Shown piece by piece: positions 51,228 to 64,000 of a stretch of 64,000 bases of DNA. Numbering within the stretch: the first letter of the stretch is position 1; each line of letters opens with the position of its first letter. A program made the translations under genes and the position numbers. This DNA comes from Rhopalosiphum padi (lineage: Eukaryota > Arthropoda > Insecta > Hemiptera > Aphididae). The notes under the pieces are model-generated. The model saw only the letters and a program-made list of their open reading frames with translations. It did no database searches and was not told the origin of the DNA. The stretch is from NCBI RefSeq assembly GCF_020882245.1, contig NC_083597.1:62908152-62972151 (forward strand), written 5' to 3'.

Positions 51228-54200
51228 TTATATAATATCTTGAACTTTAATTTTATCAACCGTAATATTAGGTATAACATGAAATGGTTTGAACATAAAA
51301 GTAAAAAAAATAATCCTTAGCCTTGTTTATAAGAAACAATTATCTTATAAATCGATAGATCTCAATATTTAGATACACAGTTCAAATAATATATAAAATT
51401 AGTTATTAGGTTTAAATTTGACAAAAGTACGAATCGATCTAAATCTTATATTATTAAGCTGTATTACCTTTCAATTTAATATATTCTAGGTGTCATTAAA
51501 AATCATTTGTTTTCAATCGTATATGTTTTATATGTGCGATTGTGTGAAGTATATTTTGATTAGAACAAAAAAATTATTAAAAAAAAAATATTATTACTTA
51601 GTTACAAATAAATAAATGTAACAGTTTCTCTATAGGTAATGAATATTTAAAAATATATAAAAATGGTACTACATCAACATAAATAAGTTTTAAATGCATA
51701 GGTCTCCTAAAAGCTATTATATAAGTTTATAAATGACCCAAGTTCATTATTTAAAAAAAAAATTATGGTAGATTTTGTAATTGTATTATACTATTATATG
51801 TTTTCTATGTATAAGTACTCGTATAGTCGTATGTGTAATGTTTAATTAAAACGTCCTGTTATAAAGTAAGTTTTTTGTAGTTATATAAACAATGCCAAAA
51901 TTTGCTTAATTGATGAATCTGTATGCACTATGCTATACTAACAAGGATTTTAAAATGCACAATTACACTTGCACAAAGTATATATTATCTTATAAATTAA
52001 ATTTATAAAAAAAATTGAATATTTCCTTTATTTACAACATATATTGCCACTGTAAGCAGTGAATTATTATTAACCAATCATGCATCTTAATATTGATTTA
52101 AATTAAATAATTAATTTGTTATATTTTAACTGTTTCACATATCAATACATTTTCAAAAAAAAAACATATTAATAACTTTGAAGTGTTTATATTAATTAAA
52201 CTATTCATTTAAAATAATAAAGTCATCACACCAAGAATATTAACATTGCCTAGTTCTACATTAACAAAAAAAATTGTTCTAAGCTTCTTTGTATAACATT
52301 GCACTATTGTAATGTAATACATTTAATTATTATACAGATACTATATATTTCTATCTCAGCAAAGGGTTTCATCTTTACATCTCTATTTGTAATAAAACAA
52401 ATTAAATTTTATATGAAATTCTTATAATGTATGCCTATTGTTCTATCCTTCAGCCGTTCTCGGGGACCACGATTAACTCATAGTCATGTTAACCGAAATA
52501 ATGATAAATTGATTATTAATCATTTATTTCGTTACTATACTTATTTATTATTGATTTAACGATATTTGTATACAAAGTTATTTTTTTTACATAATATAAT
52601 TCAATAATATTCATAAATAACCACTATGGGTATACTGTACCGCATACATTTATTTATATTATAATTCTACCAATTTTAAAATGTCATATAAAAATTAAAA
52701 TCAGCTTATCGTCTTGATAAATAAAGTGGGATTAATATTTCAATCATTATTATTACTTATACTTACATAATATTTTGTATTTATTAGAAACATAGAAATC
52801 CAACACATTCGGAAACGTTATACAAAGGTATAAACTATAAAGTAAATAGCGACTACAAACTATACATACATAATATATTATATATACATGTACATAATAT
52901 ACATACTATATTCTGACTTAGTCTTCTGATCTTTAAAATGGTTAATTAATTTGGGCCCAAATATAAATAGGTTTAATTGACAAAATTGAAAAAGTCCAAA
53001 GACTTAAATTCGAATTGAAACTAAATTTGCCAGTCAGTCAATCTCTGTCGTTGAAAAAATAATGTAATATATTATATTTATCATTACTGCGAGTATGCAA
53101 GATTATAATAATGTTCTGTTTGTATATTAATTACTAAACGGTAATATACAGTGTAGTGTGGCGGGTCTTGAATAATCATTAAACAAGATAAATTTTCGCA
53201 TTCCATCCGTGAACACTTGTACTAATAATACTTTCAAAATGTAAACAAAATGTTGTTTTAAGACTTAAATAGCTTAATACAAAATAATAAACCGTATTTT
53301 AAATTATTTTAATAGTTATTTGAATAATAATTATGATTACTTTTTTGATAATATTAATTTGTTAAACCACTAAATTATATTTAATTTGTTTACCAGGTTG
53401 TATAACATAATTAAAAATTTAATTAGTACTCTATTTGATCCATTAGGCGTTATGGATTAAATAAATACGTAAATAATTAACGTTGGCGTTTGTCACGGAC
53501 GGACATACGTTTCGTGTTGGTTGACATTGTTAATACGGGTGTTAAATGGTTATAACCTATGATATGATAATTCTGTAAGTGTAATTATAAAACTAGATAA
53601 AACTACACGGTAACGTCGTTTATCATGTTATAGTAGAAACATAGTAAATGTTAGTCTTAGTATACCAAAAGATTACCACGGACACTAAACAATCAAAGCG
53701 AAAGATTTTTATGCAAGTATACACCCACCTTATGATTTAAGATGGATCGGATTTTATTTTATAGTTTATAGTATGCAATATACAATATACTATGGTATTT
53801 AGTATTTACTTATAAACAACATTGTGTGGTATACCACTTCCTAGTTGTCAGATTCAGCTAATCGTAGTGCCAATTTTTTTTTTTCCAGAAAATTATGAGT
53901 AAATTAATTAAGTTCATTGGTGTTTCATTGACAGATACCGAGTCGTATGCGACGATAATAATATTATTATTTGACCAGTTTTTTTTATAGGTATCCGTTA
54001 TTTGATAACCATGTTTAATGTGTTACTACGTGTTATCGTGAACGACGCGAACAACCAAGAAGTTAATAATATGTATAGGTACTTTTCGCCGTATAATAAT
54101 TTATCATAAATGATTGAGAAGCAAAAGGAAAAGAAGACTATGATGTAATGGGATCGCGGAAACGGGGAACTTTATTACGATATTATTAGTTATTCAGTGA

Positions 54201-57200
54201 AGAATTTCTATTTATTTTAGATACATTTTCTGTCGTTGGGGATTTGAGCACATTTAAAAGAGATATTTATCAATAAAAATACGCATTTGATTTACAACTA
54301 TAGATTAATTAGTATATTTTAAATAGTAATTTACTTTTGATACCTCCAATATCGGCTCTATCGGAAGATCAAAGATGATAATATGGAAAATTTTTTTGAT
54401 AAAAATCAACTCAAATCAAATACATTACTTACGAGTTGAATATCGAACAATTCTAACAATATAATATAGCGGAAACCTGCAAGATTTATCAAAAACGATT
54501 TTACATATTATTGTAAGGCCATAATCACAATACCTGGTAAAATCCAAGCATGGTGTACATTGTATTGTATTTGTACATAATAATGTAATGAATAGAACTG
54601 TAAAGTTAACGAATTAAAAATAAATAACTTAAAAATACACTAAAAAAAAACCTTATAATTACATTAAAATCTGAACGAATCCAGAATAAAACTCACTTTA
54701 ATTACTGGTATGCCTACTAAAGAATCATAATAAATTAAAAAATGCAGTCAAGTGTAAAACATTTTAAATTAAAGATATAAAAGATACTATTAATTAAGTA
54801 CGACGTGCGTACAAAACGAATACAATATTTCAATATTTACAAGAAGAAAATGAAAATAATAATTCATAAAATATATGTAAATAGTTTTAACTAATAAAAT
54901 CGTATTGGAAATAACAATAAGTAAAGAAAAATCAAAGAAAAACCAAAAAATGACCAACGGCTAAATAAAAATAAAAAAGACCTATAAAAAACCAAAAATA
55001 TCAAAAAATGTAAAATAAAAATTTCAAAATTTCATTCATATTAATTATTCATCGTTTATTAAACTTTGTGTTACAGAAATTACGGTTTACAGTAAGAAAT
55101 AATAATGCAATAATGCATTTTTCTACTAATTCACAACCAATGAGTATAATATATACTCAACTTTTGGTTTGTAAAATTAAAAAAATAAGATATTGATAAA
55201 AAATAGTCGGGAAAACGCTTGCGTTACGTATGGCACGTTTTAAACTGAAGTCAATTTTTCATTAATAAATATTATTGTATATTTTATCGTAATTCATTCA
55301 AAACTACATTCACTCACTATTTTGCATAATATATAATACAGATATAATGTATAATAGTATGTGGTTTTCAGAATAAAACACTTACCGAATTCTGTTGGAT
55401 AACATTAGAACTACCCACACTGAAACAATACGTTTCGCGGTTTCTGCACAGCGCTCTACATACGTTTTTATCAGATACATCAGATATTTAAAATTCTAAT
55501 TTTCCATTTAAAAAGTAAATGAGAACTATGCCGCAAATAGTTAAAAAAAAAAATCCGATACTAAAAATATTGTTGTATTCGAATTACAATTTGTAATTAG
55601 TTTTTTTTTTTTACCTATCAACATGAATGCATGATTATTATTGTATCGAAATCGTTAAAAGTTAAACAGTTTTTATTCGGTTTACATTACAAATGATATT
55701 CAGGTAATTAGGTACATATTACATAAATTCAACCGCACTATTGCCATGCCCATACATAACTCAACGCTTATCATCGATGATTATTATTTTAAGTGAGTAT
55801 TAAAACTATTTTCAACCATATAAATTGTACCTACAGGTATTTCTACCACTATAAAATGTAAATTTGCATTCTGAACCTGAAAGTAAAGTTATAATTCAAA
55901 TCTTTAATGGTTTTATAGGTGGTCATAATAATATTTATTTTATTACAATGGCACAATGTTCTCGGTTGACCTCGACATTTTAATTGTTCGATTCTAATGG
56001 GTTTAAATATCGTTTTAATTAATTCTGAATATATGACCAATCAAATGAAACGTTTAAAAAATATTATCACAAACACTGTTAAGACTTCAGGCATGACTTT
56101 GAATAAAACCAAAAAAAAAAACACAATTATTATTATTGGTCGTTTAAAATATAAAATCATGCAGCAGCATAAAGAAATATTTTCACCTTTATAATATAAA
56201 ACCAACGTTGTTGAAATAAAAGATAATACAATTTTCTCAGATTATCTTATCAACTGTTAACTATATATTATTTATACATTCATATTTACTAGATATTTTG
56301 AAAACTATAATATAGGTATAATAATAATGTATTCTATGCAGTATAAGATAATACTGATCGAATTATTGAAATGTGTGAAGAAAATCGAGAATAATATACT
56401 CGTAGCTCACAGTTATTTTGTACTTAATTTAGATAATCTAGGTGATCTTTAGACTATTTAGCGATTATATATAATTCTACTACATTCTATAAGTTGTTAC
56501 TTATTAATTATTACAAATGTATCATAACTATTGTGTATAAATGACATAAAAGTAAATATTATTTTAGTATATAAACGATAAACTCGCCCATATTTTGTAA
56601 TATAATTATATTACACCATCGTTTACATGTTTTTTTTTGCATTCACTTCGGAAATTATTACTCTCTTCTTAGATTTTGGTACCTATAATACTTATAACGT
56701 CATCAATACACCGATCATTGATTTTCGGCATTTAATTTTAAATATTATAACAAATTAAAACGAGGAAATATCAAATAATTATTTTCAAAAACACTAAAAA
56801 TCATTTATCAGAAGTGCGTAATATAAAATTGGTCAAATAAGTTAATATGATTACAATACGGCATTTAGCCATTTGCCTGAAATTAAAACGATATTTGGAA
56901 TAAATTATTTAATTTCTATATAATAAGTTATTATTAATTTACGATATTTAATTAATATAACTATAATTTTAGTTTATTTTTGAAAATTAATATAGTACAA
57001 TACGTCTATACAAAATGTGTAGTATAATAATATTATAACAATTATTACAATAATTATTGATAAATTAGAATGCACGAATTAATATTATAAAATATTATAT
57101 ACTTTTTATGAAATGTTTAAACAGAACAAATAATGAAAGCATTGAAATTTCCCTTTTGAATAAAAAAATAATTATTGATATCAGTTATTATAATAAAATA

Positions 57201-59278
57201 ATACAATTCAAATTGATTAAAATATAAAAATAATTCTTAAAAATATATCAGTGTATAGCTGGTATTGTACAGTATATGTACACACCAAAATGATTAATGA
57301 ATAAATGAAATAAACATTTATTTCTATTGTTACTATAGGTAGCTGCGAGATGTCATTAAAATATAATTAAAAAATTGAACAAAAATATTTTAGTTATAAA
57401 ATTCATCATTTCTGTATTCATAACATTTTAAAATACATATAATGTAATTAATTGTAAATCAAATTGCTTGTACAATGTATTTAATGATTAAATTAACATA
57501 AAACAAATGTTTTTAGGTAAACGTCAAACGATGGCCCTACAATTTTTAAAAACGGTCGTACAAATACGTATAAATTGCATATTACGTTATCATGTAGTAA
57601 AGCTAAAATACATCATTTTTAAATTCGGATAGGGTTGAAATTATATCACATCAACCCCAGCCCCTATTTTCTTCGATAATTGAAAAATTAAGATCGTACA
57701 AAGTACATACTAAATATTAGTGAAGAAAATGATTAAAAATTGTAAATAGGTTGTGGGCCGAGGAGATGTATGTCACACACGGCGTTTAGTATAGGCATTT
57801 CAGGTACGTCGCTGTCGTGTTTGCTTTACTCGTCGGGTGTCTATTATAGTATTACACCAATGTTAGTTCGCGTTACAATATTATTATTGTTTTTGATTTT
57901 TCAAAATCTCACGTTTTAAACGCACTGCTATATTGTCTAATCATAAAATATTGTTTTGTGGTACTTATGTTTCAATTGCGACTATTGGTTATGGTAAAAA
58001 AAAAAACTTACGTCTGAGATCAAATATTTCGTTTTATGTAATCGGGTCAACAGTATGTTATCAACGAAATGTTTAGCGAACTAGTCGTCGGGAAATCGAC
58101 GACATTCTCGTCATTTCGTTTATCAAGCATTATTTTTGAAGCCATTTCCGCCCACGCACATACACGCGCGCGCATTCCTGTTCAATCGTTCGCTCGTTCG
58201 CACGCTGCCTAAAGATATCAGTGCAGAACTATTGATTTTTGAAGGACTTCGGAAACCGTATAAATAATTGGTTTTATTTTATATTTGTGTAATATATTGT
58301 CAATAATATATATTATATGCATTGAGTTAGTACAATGTTTTGGCCGTGAATTCAAGTCATCTGCAATCCCATCGACATTTAAGTATATGTAGCAATCGAT
58401 ATATGTGTTTCTCTCAGCATTATAATACGTCCGATTTGTAACATTTTTAATATTATTAATAATCTAATCTAATACAAAAAAAAACGTATATTTTTAAAAT
58501 AATTAATAATTTTCGAAAAAAAAAATAAAGAAGGCTTATTGTTTTTATAGGTTTAATTTTTTTATTAAGATTCTTTAACTGTGGTACGCTTAAGGCCAAG
58601 TGGTAAAATATAATACAAAAAATAAATGACGACACGCATACATATGAGTATTTTACATTAAAAATGATCATAATATTATATTACGGTTGAATTATATTAT
58701 TTTTATTGAATATAAATTACTATAAAAAATATTTTACAATTTTTAGAAATCGCTTGAGTGACGATAACTAATATATATTGTATCGGTGATTAACATCTGT
58801 CTTATATATTATTATGTTACTAATAATTATTATTATACATTACTTAGAATCTGTTTAAGCCATACATTTAACGACCGATAAACTATTCGTTCAAATTTCA
58901 ATTTTGAAATGCATTGAAACTTTTCGAATCATCACTAACTATAATAGTTTTGTCTCGGTATTATAAGACACAATTTTTAAGCGAATCATCCTACACATTA
59001 GAACGTAATCAAAGTATGAAACGGGAATGAGCGTGCTCTATGTCAACTATTTGATTTTTTTGATCTTTTTAAACATTGCGCGCCACCTAAAACCGATTGG
59101 GAAAGAACGCCGTGACGGAGCGACATTGCTAATACATACATGTATAGCATTCTTCGGATTATATATTATTAATCCATATATTGTCTTAGGTTGTTTTTTG
59201 CTATTATAATACCTATACATCATATTATTATCGTATATTGTATTTTGTACAAACAACAATAATATTTATGACCACCGA
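51228..59278. other. intergenic, AT-rich, no gene seen
   Basis: No convincing exon. A frame at 55997-56194 ends in TSGMTLNKTKKK, faintly like a LINE reverse transcriptase, but it is too short to call. A CpG-rich patch occurs at about 57,750-58,270. Confidence 0.55.
57750..58270. promoter_or_regulatory. isolated CpG-rich patch
   Basis: In a 12-kb CpG-poor desert this half kilobase has many CpG sites, including a CGCGCGCG run near 58,165. It may be a promoter or enhancer for a gene beyond the window, or an old insertion. Composition is the only evidence. Confidence 0.25.
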
Positions 59279-59286
59279 AAGACCGC
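59279..59286. repeat. left target-site duplication of hAT element
   Basis: AAGACCGC, identical to 63670-63677. Confidence 0.93.
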
Positions 59287-59300
59287 CAGAGGCGTATTTA
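59287..59300 (+). repeat. left terminal inverted repeat of hAT element
   Basis: CAGAGGCGTATTTA, followed at once by G10 and then a GGGGC-AATC-GCCCC hairpin; the exact inverse is at 63656-63669. Confidence 0.95.
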
Positions 59301-60223
59301 GGGGGGGGGGCGACGGGGGGCAATCGCCCCTGGGCGCCAAAAGCTAAGTCTCTTAAAGGGGCGCCGTGGCTAGAGGTTAAATTGTTTTCACAGTGAAATT
59401 ATACATATAATAAAATAAAATAATTTTTTTTATTTATTGATTTTATTGAAAAATTGAAAATTAATAATTAAATTATTGATAACAGATTAGTGATAATCTG
59501 TATCATAAATACTATATTATCATAGAATTTATTAATATTCTACACAGCTCGGCAGCTCGGCTATAAATAGATGTTTGTTAATCTATCAATTTTATTATTT
59601 TGCGGGTCTGTTCCATACTCCCATGATAAAAATTATTAAAAATAGATTATTTCTATCATGGTCTGTCCATTTCTTGTCTCGTATGTAGTATGTGTAAATG
59701 TTGTTATGTGCTAATCACTATTTATGATTATTATTTATTACTGTAGGAAATGCGACAGCGACATTACAGTATTTCTAAACCACGTTTTAACGTTTTTACC
59801 GGCCCATTGACTCACCGTTAGTATTAGTGTATTATATTCATCAAGTAATTAATTTGTGTTTTTTTTTTTTATTTCATTTACTTGTAAAATACTGTGCTAA
59901 TAAATATTACCTACCTATTTGATTAAAGAAGACATTTAAGGTTTGTATTAAATTTTTTCATTATAATATTAGTATTCACTATTCAATTTTTAAATTTGCT
60001 TGCGGCCTAGCTAGTAGCTTATTTATTTGACAATTGACATTCTTACAGTTAATTGTAAAATGAAAAATTGTATAGGTAGTGTTATTACAATATTGATTAA
60101 CTTATTATTTTTTGTTGCCTAAATGTTTAATCTGTACTTTTTTACAATTATAAGCTTACTTTACCAGCTAAATTGCTTATTGCTTTTGATTTTGCTAATT
60201 TACCGTACTGCTACTGTAGGAAG
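59301..60223 (+). other. hAT 5' non-coding region
   Basis: AT-rich except for the first ~80 bp. Presumably holds the transposase promoter and a 5' UTR intron, whose acceptor would be CTACTGTAG just before GAAGATGG at 60224. Confidence 0.5.
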
Positions 60224-63089
60224 ATGGTTAAGAAACATAGTGGTGCTTTCTATCGGCAAAAAAAGAAAGAAAATGCTTCTGAAACTGCCAAAGTATTAGC
60301 TAAAACGCCTAAACTGTACAATTATTTTCAACAAAATCCTCCAAATCTTACAAGAGAGAATGTCCAGAATGATAGTAATTTTTAATTTATATATATCATT
60401 ATAGATTTTATATGTATTCATACATAATATACAACTTGACATGTTATAAAAATAATAATTAATTTTATTTATACATATTTAATTTTATTAGACCATAGTT
60501 TGAGTAATGATAACGCTGTTTCACAACACTGCTCTAGTGCTCATTCCCCTGAGTAAGTTATTTAAATTTATAAGCCAATTATAAATCTATAATACATAAT
60601 AATAATAATAATATGTTACAATTGTATACTATTTTGTCACATTTATGCTGGTATTGGTTCATAGTATAATAAATTAATAACCATTGTTATTTTAACACTT
60701 TGTATTAGTCTTACTATTGATAACAAAGTTAATGATCTATCAAGAACTGAAGAAAACCATTATATTATTGATGAAGTACATGAAAACCTAGTAACTGTTA
60801 TTCCTAGGTAATGATACTTTCTTTTTTTTTTTTACAATAAATTTATACATTATAAGTAAATACATTTTTAAACTTTGTTTGTTCAGAGATGATCCAACAT
60901 TGTGGATAGTGAATGAAACAACCAAAGATTATTTTTCATTTAATGGCTTTAATCAAAACCTGGAAAACAATGATTTTTCAAAATCAAAAAGACTTTCTAC
61001 AAAACGAATGCGGGGTGCTCAGCGTTCCTATTATAGATATTTCAGTCTTAAGTTTATAAAAACTAAGTTAATAAATAATGAACCATTCAATCGTACATTT
61101 TTGGTATATTCGAATAGTACCGGTAATGTTTATTGTGCACCTTGTCGATTATTTGGGAGTAAATCAGTTTTTGCTACAGTTGGTTTTAGTAACTGGAAGA
61201 AAGGAGAAGAAAAAATATCACAGCATGAAAATTCGATTTCACATAAATCTTGTGTTCTTAAAATGTCTCAAAGAGGTTCTGTATTAGAACGAATTGATAA
61301 ACAACTTATTTTACAAGTAGAAACAGAAAAAATGTATTGGGAAAAAGTGTTGACAAGAGTAGCAGCTGTTGTAAAATCGTTGAGTTCCAGAGGACTTCCA
61401 TTGAGAGGACATGATGATAAATTTGGTTCTACTCATAGTGGAAATTTTATAATGAGCTTAGAGCTCATAGCTGAATTTGATCCATTTCTTTCCAATCATA
61501 TTGCACAATATGCCAATAAAGGAAAAGGAAGCACATCTTATTTATCTTTTGCAACTTTTGAACAATTTGTTTACATTATGGCTGAAAAAGTAAAAGAAAC
61601 TATAGTCAATGAAATTAAAGATGCAAAATATTTCTCTATAGTAGTAGATTCAACGCCTGACATTTCTCATACCGATCAATTGTCATTAATATTCAGATAT
61701 GTAAAAAAGAATGGTGAACCTGTTGAAAGATTTTTACAGTTTTTTGCCAATGCTGGACATAAGTCTGAAGATATGGCTGATGCAATTTTTATGGCGTTAG
61801 GAGCAAATGATCTGAATATTAAAAATTGCCGTGGCCAGTCATACGATAACGCATCTAATATGTCAGGCATGTACTCAGGACTTCAGGCAAGAATAAAAGA
61901 AGCGTGTATCCATGCAGTTTACATTCCTTGTGCTGCACATTCATTAAACTTAGTTGGTGAATGTGCAGCCAGTTGCTGTACACAGGCAAATGATTTTTTT
62001 TATTTTCTTCAAAATACCTATACGTTTTTTTCTTCTTCAACTAACCGTTGGAATGTATTAAATGAATGTCTTTCAAAATCTGAAAGTTTAACGGTTAAGA
62101 GATTATCAGACACTCGGTGGTCTGCACGCCATGATGCTTGTCTAAGTCTATCTCGAAATTGGAATGAAATTATAAAAGCTTTAAATATAATTATACATAG
62201 TTCAACAGAAAAATCAACAACCAAATGTGAAGCCAAAGGTTTATTGAAAAATCTGAAAAGTTTAGAAATGGGTATACTAACAACACTTTGGAATGATATA
62301 TTGGAAAGATTCAACTGTATTAGTAAAAAACTGCAGAGTGTTCACATTGATTTAACAACAGTTGTGACTTTGTACAAATCATTAATATATTATATTCAAG
62401 ACTTACGAAATAGTTTTGCATTCTATGAAAAATTGGGTAAAGAAAAATCTGGTGTAGATTAATACAAAATTGAACGAAAAAGAAAAAGGAAAATGCCTTA
62501 TGGAGAGTCAAATCAAAATAATTCAACATTTCAACAAAGCGACTCATTTAGAGTAAATACTTTTACAGTTATATTAGATTCATTACTTACAGAGCTAAAC
62601 AAAAGAAAGAGTGCTTATGATAAAGTTAATATAAAATTTGGTTTTTTATTTAATCTTACTAAGTTGCCACTATCCAAGGTAAGAGAACAAGCCATACAAC
62701 TACAATTAGAATATCCAGAAGACCTGGGTTCATCATTCTCTAATGAATGTATTCATTTTCGTAGTCATTTATTTGGATTAGAAGATAATAATTTGCCATT
62801 AACTGTTTTAGATTTGTACAAAATATTTAAAGATCCTAATATTTCTAGTTTGTATCCATACATTGAAATAGCATTACGAATGTATTTATGCAGTCCGGTA
62901 TCAAATTGTTCAGCAGAACGATCCTTTAGTGCACTAAAAAGAATAAAATCCTACTTAAGATCAACTATTGATAATGACAGACTTAATTCATTGGCTATAC
63001 TGAGTATAGAATCAGAAATTACCAGTTCTCTTAAATATAAAAAAGTAATTGAAGAATTTTCTTTACAAAAGGCCCATCGTAAAATCTAA
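60224..63089 (+). pseudogene. hAT transposase, four exons, one nonsense codon
   Basis: Cut-and-paste transposase that would act in the nucleus on the element's own ends. Exons 60224-60374, 60492-60552, 60709-60807 and 60887-63089, GT-AG and in phase, total 2,514 nt (838 codons with stop). Visible parts: N-terminal KKHSGAFYRQKKKE; TTF-type zinc finger with C187, C190, H217 and H223; RNase H-like core with Asp in VVDSTPD (about 358) and SYDNASNMSG (about 424); hAT C-terminal dimerisation region with NCSAERSFSALKR (Glu about 781). TAA at 62460-62462 (codon 629) interrupts the frame, which continues open to 63089 in the same phase with a basic KRKRK stretch right after it. The stop removes the C-terminal region and the presumed third catalytic acid, so the product should be inactive. 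The start at 60224 is chosen because GTAG precedes it and the basic peptide resembles related proteins. Confidence 0.9.
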
Positions 63090-63273
63090 ATATGTAATCA
63101 TAATTTAATATTTTGTTTATTTTTTATTAGGTATAACCTTTATACTACTATATGTACCTATATTTAATTTTATTCCTTTGTAACACAATTATGAAAAAAA
63201 AGTGTAAAATCTAAAATTATTATTTGTTATAGATATTATTATAAAGTAAAATAGTTTAAATGTATTAATTGTT

Positions 63274-63279
63274 AATAAA
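63274..63279 (+). terminator. candidate polyadenylation signal of hAT gene
   Basis: AATAAA about 185 bases after the transposase stop, inside the element; overlaps a second copy. AT-rich context makes it weak evidence. Confidence 0.3.
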
Positions 63280-63655
63280 TAAAATTTATTAATTTAGTTA
63301 TTTATTGTACATTTGGTAATAATAAATTATGAAATAATATTAACTATATTTTCAAAACATCAATAAATTATTATTTTACTGACAAATTTATGGTAAACTG
63401 CTTTATAATTATATAAATAATTGTCTAAGATTGACTTTTTTTTGTTAAGAATAATAAATAATTAGAGCAGGTTTACAGTGGTAAAATAAAAGTGTTCATT
63501 TATCACTTGTGCAGAAGCATAAATGAAATAAGTAAAAAATATACATATAATATATATATATTGAGATATAATTTTTAATGACAAAAAGTAAATTTATAAT
63601 TAGAGGTTGCTTAAAAGGGAGCGCCAAAATGTTTGTACCTAGGGCGCCAAAATTG

Positions 63656-63669
63656 TAAATACGCCTCTG
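63656..63669 (-). repeat. right terminal inverted repeat of hAT element
   Basis: TAAATACGCCTCTG, exact inverse complement of the left end. Confidence 0.95.
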
Positions 63670-63677
63670 AAGACCGC
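63670..63677. repeat. right target-site duplication of hAT element
   Basis: AAGACCGC, identical to 59279-59286. Confidence 0.93.
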
Positions 63678-64000
63678 CATAAAAACTTTTTTCGAGTAGC
63701 CTCACTTTGCGGTTACACATTACTGTAACAAACGTTTGGCGTTTAACATAATAATTTATAAAACCATATTGTAGACATAGATGTTGTGTTGTCGAACTTC
63801 CTAATACACAGCAAAAACCGCGGACAGCGTATAATATTATAATCACAGTATAACAATAATATAAGATAATTATCGTTTTTGTTGTCGTCCCAACGACAAT
63901 TACATTTTTTTTTTAAAGTCTTACTGCGTATTAGTATATCTATACAACATGTCATGTTATTGTTGTCGCCGCCGTCGTCAAGTGTAACGATTAAACTTTT
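63678..64000. other. non-coding tail
   Basis: Host DNA continuing from the hAT insertion site; a few CpG sites and a GTCGCCGCCGTCGTC stretch near the end. No gene seen. Confidence 0.6.

Larger units (their letters stand above)
59287..63669 (+). mobile_element. hAT transposon, near-intact, TTF-zinc-finger (ZMYM1-like) type
   Basis: A 4,383-bp element bounded by a perfect 14-bp terminal inverted repeat CAGAGGCGTATTTA (59287-59300, inverse at 63656-63669) and by the perfect 8-bp target duplication AAGACCGC. Subterminal GGCGCCAAAA occurs at 59333-59342 and 63643-63652, GGCGCC alone at 59360-59365, and a one-mismatch copy near 63,620; such motifs often bind hAT transposase. It carries a four-exon transposase gene (60224-63089) with one in-frame stop. 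The perfect duplication and largely intact gene imply recent insertion. A related active copy elsewhere could mobilise it. Confidence 0.95.

Noticed and set aside
55997..56194. Possible LINE reverse-transcriptase fragment (TSGMTLNKTKKK)
   Set aside because: Too short, no catalytic motif, no neighbouring in-frame homologous segments; resemblance is faint.
60173..60223. Upstream Met codon extending the transposase N-terminus
   Set aside because: The added residues span a likely splice acceptor (CTACTGTAG), and the basic N-terminus characteristic of the family starts at 60224.
62018..62314. 98-codon minus-strand frame
   Set aside because: Antisense shadow of the transposase exon.

Overview
The window looks like a piece of an AT-rich insect nuclear genome, most probably an aphid (Hemiptera, Aphidomorpha). 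The evidence is a multi-exon gene with short exons and AT-rich introns, long low-complexity TA/CA tracts, a very frequent TAGGTAC/GTACCTA word that I associate with aphid non-coding DNA, and a hAT element of the TTF-zinc-finger (ZMYM1-like) type that is abundant in aphids. No bacterial or viral gene organisation is visible. The species call is inference.

Layout. (1) 1-31,293: non-coding DNA with no convincing exon, rich in CpG-containing patches, microsatellites and short inverted repeats, with one possible Tc1/mariner-type MITE at 2,348-2,880. It may be intergenic, or it may hold the promoter and 5' UTR introns of the next gene. (2) 31,294-46,700, plus strand: the only host protein-coding gene I can support, an orthologue of Drosophila rolling pebbles (rols/antisocial) and vertebrate TANC1/TANC2. 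I traced 20 phase-compatible coding exons giving about 1,393 residues: C3HC4 RING finger, basic/serine-rich linker, P-loop (STAND-like) NTPase, about ten ankyrin repeats, and C-terminal TPRs. Exon 8 carries an apparent +1 frame conflict just before a poly-glutamine tract. A phase-neutral candidate cassette exon lies at 37,499-37,591. A small hAT-type MITE remnant and another probable dispersed repeat sit in introns. (3) 46,701-59,278: very AT-rich 3' UTR and intergenic DNA with a ~1 kb non-autonomous hAT-like insertion (50,198-51,219) bounded by a perfect 8-bp duplication, and a CpG-rich patch near 57.8-58.3 kb. (4) 59,287-63,669: a nearly intact autonomous-type hAT transposon with perfect 14-bp terminal inverted repeats and a perfect 8-bp target duplication. 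Its four-exon transposase gene is broken by one in-frame stop. (5) 63,678-64,000: short non-coding tail.

How the parts relate: the host gene encodes a multidomain scaffold. In flies it acts in myoblast fusion; in vertebrates, TANC proteins act at the postsynaptic density. The transposons are independent passengers. Exon borders were set by eye from GT/AG sites, reading frame and resemblance to remembered TANC motifs; no alignment was run.
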